A stretch of 64,000 nt of DNA, from positions 1 to 64,000 of the forward strand of contig NZ_JALM01000024.1 of assembly GCF_000737195.2 (NCBI RefSeq). The letters run 5' to 3'. Of this stretch, positions 32,700-45,156 are shown piece after piece (within the stretch, counting starts at the first letter, position 1; every line of letters begins with the position of its first letter). Under the pieces are notes generated by a model, which saw nothing but the letters and a program-made list of their open reading frames with translations, did no database searches and had not been told where the DNA came from. This stretch comes from Sciscionella sediminilitoris. GTDB taxonomy: Bacteria; Actinomycetota; Actinomycetes; Mycobacteriales; Pseudonocardiaceae. Both the position numbers and the translations under genes were made by a program.

Positions 32700-32744
32700 G
32701 GGTGGGCCTACCAGGACTTGAACCTGGGACCTCTTCGTTATCAG
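32700..32744. other. Right attachment site (attR) within tRNA-Ile
   Basis: The 45-bp copy identical to 22823-22867. It supplies the 3' half of tRNA-Ile so that the gene stays whole after integration. Confidence 0.95.
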
Positions 32745-32776
32745 CGAAGCGCTCTAACCGCCTGAGCTATAGGCCC
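32703..32776 (-). tRNA. ileT: tRNA-Ile (GAT anticodon), AICE target
   Basis: A 74-base tRNA on the minus strand from GGGCCTATAGCTCAG to TAGGCCC with discriminator A; the loop CTGATAA gives anticodon GAT. CCA is not encoded (ACCC follows). It lies just downstream of gyrA and the DUF3566 gene, the conserved actinobacterial site. Confidence 0.97.
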
Positions 32777-32807
32777 TGGAGACAGCCAACAGCTTAGCGT
32801 ACGGCTC

Positions 32808-33515
32808 TCACTCGCGTTCAGCCAGGGTGACTTCGAGTCCGCCGGCGAGATCGGCGGAGACGTTGTACACGAACGCGGACACGGTGGCCACCGCGGTGAA
32901 CAGGATGATGTTGACGACGCCGATGATCGCGGTGATCCCGAAGACGCGGCCGATGGTGATCAGCGGCTCGGGGCTGGCTCCGCTGGAGGGCGCGACGAGG
33001 TCGGTGTAGGTGCCGTTGATCTTGTCCCACACCCCCATTCCGCCGAGCACGGCGTAGAGCACTCCGACGGCGACCATGAGCACGAGGAAGAAGGCGATGG
33101 AGAGCACGAAGGCGAGTTTGAGCACCGACCACGGGTCGACGCGTTTCACCTGGAGGCTCGCCCGCCGCGGCCCACGCCCCGGCCTGCGCAGTGCGCTCGG
33201 TGTTCCGGTGCGCTCGTCACCGCGGCCGCCGGTCCCGGGAAGGCTCACGGATGTGCGCCCTCCGGCACGGGCATTCGGTTCCGGGGCGAACAGCGGCTCG
33301 TGGTCCTCGGCGCCGACTGGCTGCTGAATCATCGTCGGTTGTTCCTGGTACTCGGTTCCGTCTTCGGTCAGTTGGCCGGAGGCAGCGGGCATCGGATGCT
33401 CGCCGGTTTCGGTGCGGGTCTGGCTGCTGGCCCGTTGCCACGGTGGCGTACCGCGCTCAGTGGACGCTTTGTCGCCCGACTCGGGTTGGGTGCCGTTGCG
33501 CTGCTCGTCGCTCAC
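32808..33515 (-). CDS. DUF3566 transmembrane protein
   Basis: A 235-residue protein. The first 120 residues are disordered and rich in Gly, Thr and Pro. VDPWSVLKLAFVLSIAFFLV and FGITAIIGVVNIILFTAVAT are membrane helices of the DUF3566 domain, with a short acidic C-terminus. It corresponds to Rv0007 downstream of gyrA in mycobacteria. Function unknown. Confidence 0.92.
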   Translation of the reverse strand: MSDEQRNGTQPESGDKASTERGTPPWQRASSQTRTETGEHPMPAASGQLTEDGTEYQEQPTMIQQPVGAEDHEPLFAPEPNARAGGRTSVSLPGTGGRGDERTGTPSALRRPGRGPRRASLQVKRVDPWSVLKLAFVLSIAFFLVLMVAVGVLYAVLGGMGVWDKINGTYTDLVAPSSGASPEPLITIGRVFGITAIIGVVNIILFTAVATVSAFVYNVSADLAGGLEVTLAERE

Positions 33516-33568
33516 GGCCTCTCCTTCCGCTCATTCACCGTGTACCCGCTCTCCACCGTGCCACAGAC

Positions 33569-36088
33569 TCACTCGGCCGGCTCGGTCGTGTCTTCGCCGG
33601 TGTCTTCCTCGCCGTTGGTTGGGACGTCCATCCCCTCATCGGCGTTGCGCGCGATGGCCACAAGTGTGACGCCTTCGTCCAGGTTCATCAGCCGCACGCC
33701 CTTGGTCTGCCTGCCGGCGACGCGCACCTGCTTGGCCTCGGTGCGGATGACCCCGCCGCCGGATGTGATGGCGAAGACCTGGTCTTCCTCGTCCACGATG
33801 AGCGCACCGACGAGGCGCCCGCGTTTGCTGTCGTGCTGGATGGTGGTGACGCCCTTGCCGCCGCGACCCTGGGGCGAGTAGTCGGCGAGCGGGGTCCGCT
33901 TGGCGTAGCCGCCGTCGGTGGCGACGAGCACGTAGTAGTCGTCGTGCACCAGGCCGATGGTGAGCAGTTCGTCGCCCTCGTTGAACCGCATGCCGAGCAC
34001 TCCGGATGTGGCCCGGCCCATCGGGCGCAGCGCCTCATCGCTGGCGTGGAAGCGGATGGACTGCCCGCCGGCGGAGACGAGCAGCAGATCGTCCTCTGCG
34101 GAGCAGAGCACCGCACCGACGAGTTCGTCGCTGTCCCGCAGGTTGATGCCGATCAGCCCGCCGGAGCGGTTCGAGTCGAAGTCGCCGAGCTTGGACTTCT
34201 TGACCAGTCCGGACTTGGTGGCGAGCACGAGGTACGGCGCGACCTGGTAGTCCCGGATCTGGATGACCTGGGCGATCTCCTCGTCCGGGCCGAAGGCGAG
34301 CAGGTTCGCGACGTGCTGGCCGCGCGCGCTGCGGTTCTGCTCGGGCAGCTCGTAGGCCTTGGTGCGGTACACCCTGCCCTTGTTGGTGAAGAACAGGATC
34401 CAGTCGTGCGTGGAGCACACGAAGAAGTGCTGCACGATGTCGTCCTGTTTGAGGCCCGCACCCTGCACGCCCTTGCCGCCGCGTTTCTGCGCGCGGTACA
34501 GCTCGGTCTTGGTCCGCTTGGCGTAACCGGTGCGCGTGATCGTGATGACCACGTCTTCCTCGGCGATGAGGTCCTCGACGGAAACCTCGCCGTCGTACGG
34601 AATGATCTTGGTGCGCCGATCGTCGCCGTGCCGCTCCACGATCTCGGTGAGCTCCTCGCGCACGATCGAGCGCTGGCGCTCCGGGGAGGCGAGGATGTCC
34701 TGCAGGTCGGCGATGATCTCCTCGAGCTCGCGCAGTTTGTCGACGATCTTCTGCCGTTCCAGGGCGGCGAGCCGGCGCAGCTGCATGTCCAGGATCGCCT
34801 GGGCCTGCACCTCGTCGATGTCCAGCAGCTCGATCAGCCCGGTGCGCGCCTCGTCCACCGTCGGCGAGCGCCGGATCAGGGCGATGACCTCGTCGAGCGC
34901 ATCGAGCGCCTTGACCAGTCCGCGGTAGATGTGCGCCTGTTCCTCGGCCTTGCGCAACCGGTACTTGGTGCGCCGCACGATGACCTCGACCTGGTGGCGC
35001 ACGTAGTGCCGGATGATCTGGTCCAGCCGCAGGGTGCGCGGCACCCCGTCGACCAGCGCGATCATGTTGACGCCGAAGTTGTACTGCAGCTGGGTGTGCT
35101 TGTAGAGGTTGTTCAGCACGACCTTGGCGACCGCGTCCCGCTTGAGCGTGACCACGATACGCATCCCGGATCGGCTGTTCGATTCATCGGCGATGTCCGC
35201 GATCCCGGTGATCTTGCCGTCCTTGACCAGGCTCGCGATGTTCTCCACCAGGTTGTCCGGGTTCACCTGGTACGGCAGTTCGGAGACGACGAGGATGGTG
35301 CGTCCCTTGTTGTCCTCGTCGATCTCCACCACGGCGCGCATCCGCACCGATCCGCGACCGGTGCGATAGGCCTCTTCGATCCCGGATGTGCCCAGGATCA
35401 GCCCGCGGGTCGGGAAGTCCGGCCCCTTGATCCGCTGCAGCATCGCGGCGAGGGTTTCCTCCTCGGAGGCCTCCCAGTTGTCCAGCGCCCAGATGACTCC
35501 GTCGGCCACCTCGCGCAGGTTGTGCGGCGGGATGTTCGTCGCCATCCCGACCGCGATCCCGGATCCGCCGTTGACCAACAGGTTCGGGATCCGCGCCGGA
35601 AGCACATCCGGTTCCTGGGTGCGCCCGTCGTAGTTGTCCGAGAAGTCGACGGTCTCTTCCTCGATGTCCCGCAGCATTTCCATGGCGAGCGGGTCGAGGC
35701 GGCACTCGGTGTACCGCATGGCGGCCGCGGGGTCGTTACCCGCGGAACCGAAGTTGCCCTGCCCGTCGATGAGCGGGTAGCGCATCGTCCACGGCTGGGC
35801 GAGTCGCACGAGCGCGTCGTACACCGAGGAGTCGCCGTGCGGGTGGTAGTTACCGAGCACATCGCCGACCACGCGGGAACACTTGTTGTACCCGCGGTCC
35901 GGCCGGAAGTTGTTGTCGAACATCGAGTACAGCACGCGCCGCTGTACCGGTTTGAGCCCGTCGCGCACATCCGGAAGCGCACGGGAGACGATCACGCTCA
36001 TCGCATAGGCGATGTACGAGCGCTGCATCTCCTGCTGGACATCAACCGGTTCGACCCGATCGATCTCGGGGGGCATGGCATCGGTCAC
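33569..36088 (-). CDS. gyrA: DNA gyrase subunit A
   Basis: An 839-residue subunit that cuts and rejoins DNA to introduce negative supercoils. The catalytic Tyr126 is in AAMRYTE; the quinolone-resistance region [13 protein letters not shown] has Ser at 87 and Asp at 91 (E. coli 83 and 87 equivalents), the sensitive-type residues. Six-bladed C-terminal repeats include the GyrA-box-like QKRGGKG. The C-terminus is acidic. It lies 58 bases after gyrB. Confidence 0.97.
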   Translation of the reverse strand: MTDAMPPEIDRVEPVDVQQEMQRSYIAYAMSVIVSRALPDVRDGLKPVQRRVLYSMFDNNFRPDRGYNKCSRVVGDVLGNYHPHGDSSVYDALVRLAQPWTMRYPLIDGQGNFGSAGNDPAAAMRYTECRLDPLAMEMLRDIEEETVDFSDNYDGRTQEPDVLPARIPNLLVNGGSGIAVGMATNIPPHNLREVADGVIWALDNWEASEEETLAAMLQRIKGPDFPTRGLILGTSGIEEAYRTGRGSVRMRAVVEIDEDNKGRTILVVSELPYQVNPDNLVENIASLVKDGKITGIADIADESNSRSGMRIVVTLKRDAVAKVVLNNLYKHTQLQYNFGVNMIALVDGVPRTLRLDQIIRHYVRHQVEVIVRRTKYRLRKAEEQAHIYRGLVKALDALDEVIALIRRSPTVDEARTGLIELLDIDEVQAQAILDMQLRRLAALERQKIVDKLRELEEIIADLQDILASPERQRSIVREELTEIVERHGDDRRTKIIPYDGEVSVEDLIAEEDVVITITRTGYAKRTKTELYRAQKRGGKGVQGAGLKQDDIVQHFFVCSTHDWILFFTNKGRVYRTKAYELPEQNRSARGQHVANLLAFGPDEEIAQVIQIRDYQVAPYLVLATKSGLVKKSKLGDFDSNRSGGLIGINLRDSDELVGAVLCSAEDDLLLVSAGGQSIRFHASDEALRPMGRATSGVLGMRFNEGDELLTIGLVHDDYYVLVATDGGYAKRTPLADYSPQGRGGKGVTTIQHDSKRGRLVGALIVDEEDQVFAITSGGGVIRTEAKQVRVAGRQTKGVRLMNLDEGVTLVAIARNADEGMDVPTNGEEDTGEDTTEPAE

Positions 36089-36146
36089 GAGAAATCCCTA
36101 TTCGCAGTCGACTGGCGTGGGCTGTTACCCGCTACAGCGCGGACGA

Positions 36147-38147
<2,001 letters not shown>

Positions 38148-38345
38148 CTACACCCGGCTCGTGAGCGTGGCGCACGGTACCCGTCAATTCTACTTGCCCC
38201 TTCGCGCAGAAGTGGCAGTAGGACACCCCTAGCGTGTCCACTGACGCGATTTTTTCTTCCTGGACGAGCGGCCCCACGCACCACCGGGGTCCACCGGCTT
38301 CTGCGTGCCACTGTGCGTACTCCCCACCGAGCCGGATCGGGGGTT

Positions 38346-38385
38346 GTGCGTGGTTGTGTTGGTTCTAGGCAACACAACCACGCAC
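38346..38385. repeat. Palindromic intergenic repeat, copy 5
   Basis: Arms GTGCGTGGTTGTGTTG and complement, 16 bp, around GTTCTAGG. It lies between the dciA-like stop and gyrB upstream region. Its centre is the exact complement of the centre of copy 6 at 42851, so the two copies are inverted relative to each other. Confidence 0.88.
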
Positions 38386-38404
38386 GAGCACGTGTTTGTG
38401 CTGG

Positions 38405-39046
38405 TCAGCCGTAGGTGTCCCGGGGTCCGCGGCCGGGAACGTGGCGCGGGCCGTAGCGCCAGCTCGGTGCGGCCGGGCCCGCCACCTTGATGGAGGTGAC
38501 GACCCCGTCCCCGAGCTTTTCGGCGAACCGTTTGATCAGCTGGCGCTGGAGCAGCCGCAGCTGGGTCGCCCATGCGGTGGATTCCGCGCGCACATGCAGT
38601 TCGGTGCCCTTGAGCTGTTCGGGGACCGAGTGCGCGGCGACCTCCTCACCGACGAGTTCGGGCCAGCGCGCGATCACCGAACCACCGGTGAGGTGCTCTT
38701 TCCAGCCGCGCTCGGCGATGATCCGCGCGGTGAGCCTGCCGAGCGGCTGCGGATCCCGGTCGTCCGGACGGGCTCCCGACCAGCCTCTGCGCCGGGCGCG
38801 TTTGCGTTTGCCGTACACGGCGTGCTTGGCCTGTTGCCGATCGCGGGCCGCGGATTTGGCGCGCGCGGCCTCGAGTGCCTGGCGTGCCAGATCGGGTCCA
38901 CGCAGTTCCCCTCCACCGTGTGTACCACTTTCGGGGACTGAATCGGACATATTTTCGGGTGGTTCGGGCCCCGAGGCCGACCCTGAGAGTGTCTTGTCCA
39001 CATTATCCACAGAGTTGTCCCCAGGTGTGTCTGCGCTCACAGCCAT
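38405..39046 (-). CDS. dciA: DciA/DUF721 family replication protein
   Basis: About 213 residues from ATG 39046 (GTG 39040 possible). After a disordered acidic N-terminus, GWSGARPDDRDPQPLGRLTA and GSVIARWPELVGEEVAAHSV mark the DUF721 (DciA) KH-like domain. DciA helps load the replicative helicase in bacteria lacking DnaC. It follows recF in the conserved actinobacterial order (Rv0004 position). Its first codons contain two consensus DnaA boxes. Confidence 0.85.
   Translation of the reverse strand: MAVSADTPGDNSVDNVDKTLSGSASGPEPPENMSDSVPESGTHGGGELRGPDLARQALEAARAKSAARDRQQAKHAVYGKRKRARRRGWSGARPDDRDPQPLGRLTARIIAERGWKEHLTGGSVIARWPELVGEEVAAHSVPEQLKGTELHVRAESTAWATQLRLLQRQLIKRFAEKLGDGVVTSIKVAGPAAPSWRYGPRHVPGRGPRDTYG
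38994..39011 (+). promoter_or_regulatory. Tandem consensus DnaA boxes inside dciA
   Basis: TTGTCCACA (38994-39002) is followed directly by TTATCCACA (39003-39011), the exact E. coli consensus, and then TTGTCCCCA at 39015. They lie in the 5' coding end of the dciA-like gene, about 3.5 kb from oriC. Confidence 0.55.
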
Positions 39047-39053
39047 CTCCTGT

Positions 39054-40175
39054 TCACGCTGAGGCGTCCGCGGTAACCGTCCCGTTCGAGACGTGAAACC
39101 GATCCCCGTCGAGTTCGGCGGGAACGTCTTCACCGACCGCCGCGGTCACGATCACCTGCTCAGCAGCCGTCGCGACCTCGGCGAGCTTGCCTCTTCGTCT
39201 TCGATCGAGCTCGGCGAACACGTCGTCGAGGATCAGTACCGGCTCACTGCCTTCACCGCGTAACAGCTCGTACGCGCCGAGTCGCAGCGCCAGTGCGAAG
39301 GACCAGGATTCGCCGTGGCTGGCGTATCCCTTGGCAGGTCCTTCACCGAGCAGCAAATCCAGATCGTCGCGATGCGGTCCGATCAGGCTGACACCACGTT
39401 CGAGTTCCTGGTCACGCACACGGGCGATGCCCTCGAGCAGCGCCTGTTCGAGTTCCGTGACATCCGTGCTCTCCGGCAAGTACTCGCCGAGACTCGAGCG
39501 ATAGCGGATGTCGATGGGCACCGATTCCGGCGCCACCCCCGCGTACGCGGCGGCCACATGCGGGGCGAGTGCCGCGGTCAGCTCGATCCGGCCCGCGAGC
39601 AGCGCCGCCCCCTGCGCGGCGAGGTGCCCGTCCCAGACCTCGAGGGTGCTCAGATTGGATTTCGCCGCTCGCGCTGTCTTCAACAGCGCACTCCGCTGTT
39701 TGAGCACCCGCTCGTAGTCGGAGCGGATCCCGGCGAACCGCGGTGCGCGCAGGGCGAGCAGGCCGTCGAGGAACGAGCGCCGTTCCCCGGGATCCCCGCG
39801 CACCAGGGCCAGATCCTCCGGAGCGAACAGCACGGTGCGCAGGATCCCGGCGACATCCCTGGTCCGGGGAACCGCGCCGCGATTGAGCAGCGCCCGGTTC
39901 GCCTTGCCCGAGGTGATCTCGAGTTCGACGGTCACTTCCCGGCCGTCCTGCACGATCGCGGTGCGCACCACCGCACGCTGGGCACCCCGCCGAATCAGCG
40001 GGGCATCCGAGGCGACTCGGTGCGAGGACAGTGTCGCGGCATAGCCGAGCGCCTCGACCAGGTTGGTCTTGCCCTGGCCGTTGCGCCCGACCAATACCGT
40101 CGGTCCCGGGCGTAAGGGCAGGTCAGCGAGTTCCCAGGAACGAAAATCGGTGACCTGGAGATGCCGGACGTACAC
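39054..40175 (-). CDS. recF: DNA replication and repair protein RecF
   Basis: A 373-residue SMC-like ATPase. Walker A is [10 protein letters not shown] near residue 32, the signature-like [20 protein letters not shown] and Walker [12 protein letters not shown] close the site. It loads RecA at gapped DNA. It lies 7 bases before the dciA-like gene start and 3 bases after gnd in the minus-strand operon. Confidence 0.96.
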   Translation of the reverse strand: MYVRHLQVTDFRSWELADLPLRPGPTVLVGRNGQGKTNLVEALGYAATLSSHRVASDAPLIRRGAQRAVVRTAIVQDGREVTVELEITSGKANRALLNRGAVPRTRDVAGILRTVLFAPEDLALVRGDPGERRSFLDGLLALRAPRFAGIRSDYERVLKQRSALLKTARAAKSNLSTLEVWDGHLAAQGAALLAGRIELTAALAPHVAAAYAGVAPESVPIDIRYRSSLGEYLPESTDVTELEQALLEGIARVRDQELERGVSLIGPHRDDLDLLLGEGPAKGYASHGESWSFALALRLGAYELLRGEGSEPVLILDDVFAELDRRRRGKLAEVATAAEQVIVTAAVGEDVPAELDGDRFHVSNGTVTADASA

Positions 40176-40178
40176 CGA

Positions 40179-41072
40179 TCAGCTGGATTCCTCGGCGCTG
40201 TGGACCGCGTGCCCGCCGAACTGGTTGCGCAGTGCGGCGATCGCCTTGAGTGCCGGCGAATCGGTCTGCCGCGAGGAGAACCGCGCGAACAGGGCGGCCG
40301 AGATGACCGGAACCGGGACCGCGTGGTCGATGGCTTCCTCGATCGTCCAGCGTCCCTCCCCGGAATCCTCGACATAGCCGGTGATCCCGGCCAGGTCCGG
40401 GTCCTCCTCGAGCGCACGCACGAGCAGGTCCAGCAGCCAGGACCGCACGACGGTCCCCCGCCGCCATGCCTTGAACACACCCGCGGTGTTCGTGACCTCT
40501 TCGGCGGCCTCGAGCAGTTCGAAGCCCTCCGCGTAGGCCTGCATCAGCCCGTACTCGATGCCGTTGTGCACCATCTTCGCGTAGTGACCGGCACCGACGG
40601 CGCCCGCGTGGGCGAACCCTTCATCGCGCGGGCCTTCCGGGCGCAGCGCGTCGAAGATGGGCATGGCGCGCTCGACATCCTTGTCCGCGCCACCGCACAT
40701 CAAGCCGTATCCGACCTCGAGGCCCCAGACTCCGCCGGAAACTCCGCAGTCCACGAACCCGATCCCGCGGGCGGCGAGCACATCCGCGTTGTGTTTGTCC
40801 TCGGTGAACCGGGAGTTGCCGCCGTCGATGACGAGGTCGCCGTCCCCGAGCAGTCCGGCGAGTTCGGCGATCGTGGACCGGGTCGGTTCCCCTGCCGGGA
40901 CCATGACCCACACGACGCGTGGCCCGCTGAGCTTGCCGACGAGGTCGGCGAGCGAACTGCTGTCGCTGACATCCGGGTTCTGGTCGTAGCCGACGACCTC
41001 GTGTCCCGCGCGACGCAAACGTTCGCGCATGTTGAATCCCATTTTGCCGAGGCCGATGAGACCGAGTTGCAC
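40179..41072 (-). CDS. gnd: 6-phosphogluconate dehydrogenase, decarboxylating (short type)
   Basis: A 297-residue protein from GTG 41072. The Rossmann motif GLIGLGKMG begins at residue 4; DGGNSRFTEDKHN, CGVSGGVWGLEVGYGLMCGG and GAVGAGHYAKMVHNGIEYG complete the active site. It makes ribulose 5-phosphate. The short form is usual between dnaN and recF in actinobacteria and is often NAD-preferring. Confidence 0.95.
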   Translation of the reverse strand: MQLGLIGLGKMGFNMRERLRRAGHEVVGYDQNPDVSDSSSLADLVGKLSGPRVVWVMVPAGEPTRSTIAELAGLLGDGDLVIDGGNSRFTEDKHNADVLAARGIGFVDCGVSGGVWGLEVGYGLMCGGADKDVERAMPIFDALRPEGPRDEGFAHAGAVGAGHYAKMVHNGIEYGLMQAYAEGFELLEAAEEVTNTAGVFKAWRRGTVVRSWLLDLLVRALEEDPDLAGITGYVEDSGEGRWTIEEAIDHAVPVPVISAALFARFSSRQTDSPALKAIAALRNQFGGHAVHSAEESS

Positions 41073-41118
41073 GGTGCGCTCCCCTTCTAGCTCCCTGATC
41101 GTGGTTTCGCGGATGTAC

Positions 41119-42246
41119 TCAGCCCGGAAGCCGGACCGGCATCAACAGGTACAGATAGTCACCCGCTACTTGTCCATCCTCGTCCACCGGCTTGAGCAGT
41201 GCAGGCCGGTTGGCCGTGGTGAACGCCATGTGTGCCCGATCGGTACGCACGGCACTCAGTCCATCGAGCAGATAGGTCGGGTTGAACGCGATGGTCACGG
41301 GCTCGCCCTCGAACTCGACCGCGATCGCTTCCTCCGCGCTGCCCTCTTCCTCGCCACCCGCGGTGAGGTTGAGCCCGTCCTCGGAGAACTCGAGCCGGAC
41401 CTGGGTCCCGCGCTCGGCGACGAGCGAGACACGTTTGATCGCATCGACCAGCTTGGCCACCTCGATGATCGCGGTCGTGGTCTGATCATCGGGCAACAGC
41501 TGGCGGTACTTCGGGAATTCGGCGTCGAGCAAGCGCGCGGTCGAGCGGCGTCCCGCACCGGAGAGCCCGACCAGGCCATCCCCTGAGGCGAGTGCCAGTT
41601 CGGCGGTCGCCCCGGACGCGCCGAGTGTCTTCGCCGATTCGGCGAGGGTCCGTGCGGGCACGAGCACCGCGGTGTCCTCGGATTCCTGGGCCGGGGTCCA
41701 GGTGATCTCCCGCATCGCGAGCCGGAACCGGTCGGTCGCCACGAGCGTGAGTTTGTCGCCCGCGATCTCCACTCGCACCCCGGTGAGCATTGGCAGTGTG
41801 TCGTCCTTGCCTGCGGCGACCGCGACCTGGGCGACGGCGGTGCCGAGCAGTTCACCGGGCAGTTCACCGACCTTGTCCGGCATGTTCGGCAGCTGCGGAT
41901 AGTCCTCCACCGGCATCGTGGGCAGGGAGAACTTCGCGGTCCCGCAGACGATCTCTACCCGGGAACCTTCGACGGCGAGCTCGACCGGCTTGTTCGGCAG
42001 CGCCTTGGTGATGTCCGCGAGCAGTCGCCCGGAGACGAGGGTGCGCCCGGACGCGGACAGGGTCGCGGGCACGTTGACCGTCGCCGAGGTCTCGTAGTCG
42101 AAACCCGAGACCGTGAGCACGTCCTGTTCGGCATCTGCTTCGAGGAGGATCCCGCCGAGCACCGGTACCGGTGGGCGGGCGGGGAGGCTTCTCGCGACCC
42201 ACGCGACGGCGTCGGCGAGTCCATCACGCTCGACACGGATTTTCAT
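41119..42246 (-). CDS. dnaN: DNA polymerase III subunit beta (sliding clamp)
   Basis: A 375-residue clamp from ATG 42246 ([20 protein letters not shown]). Three clamp domains are recognisable and the C-terminus is [12 protein letters not shown], the MPMRL-like end. The start is preceded by a GGAAAGGACG ribosome site. It tethers polymerase III to DNA and lies next to oriC. Confidence 0.96.
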   Translation of the reverse strand: MKIRVERDGLADAVAWVARSLPARPPVPVLGGILLEADAEQDVLTVSGFDYETSATVNVPATLSASGRTLVSGRLLADITKALPNKPVELAVEGSRVEIVCGTAKFSLPTMPVEDYPQLPNMPDKVGELPGELLGTAVAQVAVAAGKDDTLPMLTGVRVEIAGDKLTLVATDRFRLAMREITWTPAQESEDTAVLVPARTLAESAKTLGASGATAELALASGDGLVGLSGAGRRSTARLLDAEFPKYRQLLPDDQTTTAIIEVAKLVDAIKRVSLVAERGTQVRLEFSEDGLNLTAGGEEEGSAEEAIAVEFEGEPVTIAFNPTYLLDGLSAVRTDRAHMAFTTANRPALLKPVDEDGQVAGDYLYLLMPVRLPG

Positions 42247-42487
42247 CTGACGTCCTTTCCCGACGACGGTTCCCGCACCGGTCGTACCACCGGGGTCCGA
42301 CACCCCAGCGCCGATCGCAGCGAAGCGTGACCGGCTCGACGCAGTGGGTGTTGGCGGTGTGTGCCGGTGCTCGATGCGCATCCCGGCGGTGAATGCCAAC
42401 CGTAGAACGTGCCCGGCGGTAGCGCGAACCGGGCTCCGGCACCCGAGCCGCGTTCCGGGTCTCGGTTGTCCCCAGTTCACAAGCTCG

Positions 42488-42743
42488 CCTGTTGTTGTTT
42501 GTTTTTCTCTTCAAAAGAGAACAAACCGTCGTAACAGTAAGCGTTGTGGGTTGTGTGGACGGAGGTGATTCTCGCAGGTGAACGGCTTGCGTTGGATGTG
42601 GACCCGCCCGTGTGCGAGTCCGGGAGGGAGCCTGTGGATGTGTGGACCGAACCGGCTCGGCGGCCGCTGCTCCACATCCGGGCACTGTTTTCCACAGTTC
42701 CATCCCCAGCTATCCACCGAGTTGTGCCCAAGCCTGTGGGGAT
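42488..42743. other. oriC: Chromosomal origin of replication (oriC)
   Basis: The 768-base dnaN-dnaA gap contains an A/T-rich stretch (42488-42540, with runs of T and A) suited as unwinding element. Next to it are about seven degenerate DnaA boxes in both orientations: TGTGGACGG (42554), TGTGGATGT (42633), TGTGGACCG (42641), TGCTCCACA (42668), TTTTCCACA (42688), CTATCCACC (42710) and TGTGGGGAT (42735). This is the normal place of oriC in actinobacteria. The rest of the gap holds a palindromic repeat at 42851 and no gene. Confidence 0.85.
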
Positions 42744-42850
42744 ACCCGAACGCGCGCGTTCGGCACCGAATCCCACCCTCGAGTGACGCAGATCACTGCA
42801 TCCTGGCGGTGTCGAGGCACATCCGAGCCGGTTCGGAGGCGGAATCGGTC

Positions 42851-42890
42851 GTGCGTGGTTGTGTTGCCTAGAACCAACACAACCACGCAC
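42851..42890. repeat. Palindromic intergenic repeat, copy 6, at oriC
   Basis: Arms GTGCGTGGTTGTGTTG and complement around CCTAGAAC. It lies between the DnaA boxes and the dnaA stop, about 125 bases after dnaA, so it may stop dnaA transcription from entering oriC. Confidence 0.88.
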
Positions 42891-43014
42891 AAGCGGCTAT
42901 CGGCGCAGGTGAGAGCCCGTTCGGTGGGCAGCATGAGCGAGCGCCGGATGTGGGCGCTGCAGGGGTGTGGAAAGAGCTCCGGGGCGACCGGAGAAGGGAG
43001 GCGGATGTGCCGGT

Positions 43015-44619
43015 TCAGCCGCGAGCGCGCTGCTTGATGCGCGCGGTCAGTTCCTGAACCTGGTCGTAGGTGCGGCGGCGCTCGGCCATCTCCTTGCGGA
43101 TCTTCTTGTCCGCGTGCATGACCGTGGTGTGGTCACGGCCGCCGAAGGCCTGACCGATCCGCGGCAGCGAGGCATCGGTGAGTTCGCGGCACAGATACAT
43201 GGCGATCTGGCGCGACTGCGCGAGCGCCTTGACCTTGCCGGGGCCGCACAGCTCGTCGACGGTGACACCGAAGAACTCCGCGGTGACCGACATGATCGTG
43301 GTCGCCGAGATCTCCGGCTGCTGTGAATCGGGGATCAGATCGCGCAGCACGATCTCGGCGAGCTGAACATCCACCGCCTGCCGGTTGAGCGAGGCGAAGG
43401 CGGTGACCCGGATGAGCGCGCCCTCGAGTTCCCGGATGTTGCGTTCGACGCGCGCGGCGATGAACTCCAGTACATCCATGGGCACGTTCAACCGGTCCTG
43501 CGCGGCCTTCTTCCGCAGGATCGCGATTCGGGTCTCGAGCTCGGGCGGCTGGATGTCGGTGATCAGGCCCCACTCGAAGCGGGTGCGCAGCCGGTCCTCG
43601 AGGGTGCCCAGTCCCTTGGGCGGGCGGTCCGAGGAGACGACGATCTGCTTGTTCGCGTTGTGCAAGGTGTTGAAGGTATGGAAGAACTCCTCCTGGGTTC
43701 CTTCCTTGCCTTCGAGGAACTGCACATCGTCGACGAGCAGTACATCCACATCCCGGTACCTGCGCTGGAACGCGACCTTGCGGTCGTCACGCAGGGAGTT
43801 GATGAAGTCGTTGGTGAATTCCTCGGTCGATACGTAGCGCACTCGCATCCCGGGGAACAGGCGTTGCGCGTAGTGCCCGACCGCGTGCAGCAGGTGGGTC
43901 TTTCCGAGCCCGGACTCGCCCCAGATGAACAGCGGGTTGTACGCGCGCGCCGGTGCTTCGGACACGGCGACGGCCGCGGCGTTCGCGAACCGGTTCGAAG
44001 CACCGATGACGAAGGTGTCGAAGGTGTACTTCTCGTTCAGCTTCGTCTTGGAAGTCTGCGGTTGCGCGGGCGCGGTGAACGGTTGCTCGCTCGGCGTGGA
44101 CTGTTGCTGGCCGGTGAACCGCGGCCAGATCTCGTTCGCCGCCTTGAGCGCGTCGCCCTCCTCGTCGACCTCTTCGGTCTGCGATTCCTCGAGGTGATGC
44201 AGCGGGGCCTGGTCCTCGGATCCGCCCACCTGCGCGGCACTGACCAGGGCCGGTTCCGGGGTCGGCGAACCGTTGGTCGGTTCCGCCTCCTCGGCCGGGG
44301 CGGCCTCGGCGGGTTCGTTGTCCTTGCGATGCCGCGCGTCCGCGGTTCCGGTGTCCACCTTCACGGCGAGCGAGACCGGGGCCCCAATGTGCCTGGAGAG
44401 TGCTTCGGTGATCGGATCCCGGAGGGCGCGTTCGATCGCGTCCTTGGCGAACTCGCTCGGCGCGGCGAGCAGAGCGGTGCCGTCGAGTAGCCCGAGCGGA
44501 CGAGTCACCTGCATCCACGCGCGCTGCAACGGGGACAAGGTCCCGTTGGAAAGTTCGGTGACCACCTGGTCCCAGATGAGACCCAGGTCGGCCCGGGTTT
44601 CCGACACGCCCCCGCTCAC
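43015..44619 (-). CDS. dnaA: Chromosomal replication initiator DnaA
   Basis: A 534-residue initiator from GTG 44619. Domain I is at the N-terminus, a long acidic linker (about residues 105-175) precedes the AAA+ domain with Walker [10 protein letters not shown] and Walker B LLVDDVQF, and domain IV has the DnaA-box signature [20 protein letters not shown]. It opens oriC. Its upstream gap has two DnaA boxes, suggesting autoregulation. Confidence 0.97.
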   Translation of the reverse strand: MSGGVSETRADLGLIWDQVVTELSNGTLSPLQRAWMQVTRPLGLLDGTALLAAPSEFAKDAIERALRDPITEALSRHIGAPVSLAVKVDTGTADARHRKDNEPAEAAPAEEAEPTNGSPTPEPALVSAAQVGGSEDQAPLHHLEESQTEEVDEEGDALKAANEIWPRFTGQQQSTPSEQPFTAPAQPQTSKTKLNEKYTFDTFVIGASNRFANAAAVAVSEAPARAYNPLFIWGESGLGKTHLLHAVGHYAQRLFPGMRVRYVSTEEFTNDFINSLRDDRKVAFQRRYRDVDVLLVDDVQFLEGKEGTQEEFFHTFNTLHNANKQIVVSSDRPPKGLGTLEDRLRTRFEWGLITDIQPPELETRIAILRKKAAQDRLNVPMDVLEFIAARVERNIRELEGALIRVTAFASLNRQAVDVQLAEIVLRDLIPDSQQPEISATTIMSVTAEFFGVTVDELCGPGKVKALAQSRQIAMYLCRELTDASLPRIGQAFGGRDHTTVMHADKKIRKEMAERRRTYDQVQELTARIKQRARG

Positions 44620-44744
44620 TCCCCTCCCGTACAGGTCTGACCTGGGTCGTTAGCTCACACTACGCGGTTACCGCCCGATTCGCTCATCGAGCGCCATAGC
44701 TTGCAAGGCCGGTATCACCCTTCCGTGGGCGCCCGAGAGCAAGG

Positions 44745-44765
44745 ATATCCACAAACTTGTCCACA
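44745..44765 (+). promoter_or_regulatory. Two DnaA boxes between dnaA and rpmH
   Basis: ATATCCACA (44745) and TTGTCCACA (44757, consensus) lie 126 bases upstream of dnaA. The rest of the 537-base divergent gap holds an ATGCGT/ACGCAT inverted repeat at 44779-44794 and the unresolved promoters of dnaA and rpmH; no further gene is seen. Confidence 0.65.
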
Positions 44766-45156
44766 GCTGTGCACGAGCATGCGTGTTAACGCATCAAACT
44801 CCACAACAGTTCGACACTCCAATGGACCGGCGTCCGATGCAGAGGACCAACTCCCACGTTCTCGCCTCTGCGCGATATCCGTACTTCTCGCTCCACGGCA
44901 TCCAGCAATGCCGGCAGGATGGGAACGCTAACAACACCGGCGCGATGCCACAAGACGTGGTGGTAGATCAAGCACCTTATCGTCCGGCGTGTCGCTGGTC
45001 GGTACCCGGTTTTCAGCCCGATCGAGGGACTGCGTAACCTATGAAGGTCTCCCGCCTGCGCGGGTTGTTTCGCATGCCCGCACGCATGGGTAGGACACTA
45101 GCGAATGGGAGACGACCGGATTTCTGGCCAATGGCACTGTACGGGAGTAACCAGCC

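Larger units (their letters stand above)
22823..32744. mobile_element. Integrated AICE (pSAM2-like) in tRNA-Ile
   Basis: A 9.9-kb element bounded by 45-bp identical att sites, the right one inside an intact tRNA-Ile(GAT). Going inward from the right end: tyrosine integrase, excisionase, RepSA-like initiator, TraSA-like FtsK translocase, small proteins including an AMED_5909-type one, a Pra-like activator, a divergent GntR regulator with two cargo genes, and a small membrane protein. This is the standard set of an actinomycete integrative and conjugative element that moves as double-stranded DNA. All key genes look intact, so it may still be mobile. Confidence 0.93.

Noticed and set aside
44620-45156. 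oriC in the dnaA-rpmH gap
   Set aside because: It has only two DnaA boxes and no clear A/T-rich element; the dnaN-dnaA gap has more boxes and is the usual actinobacterial location.
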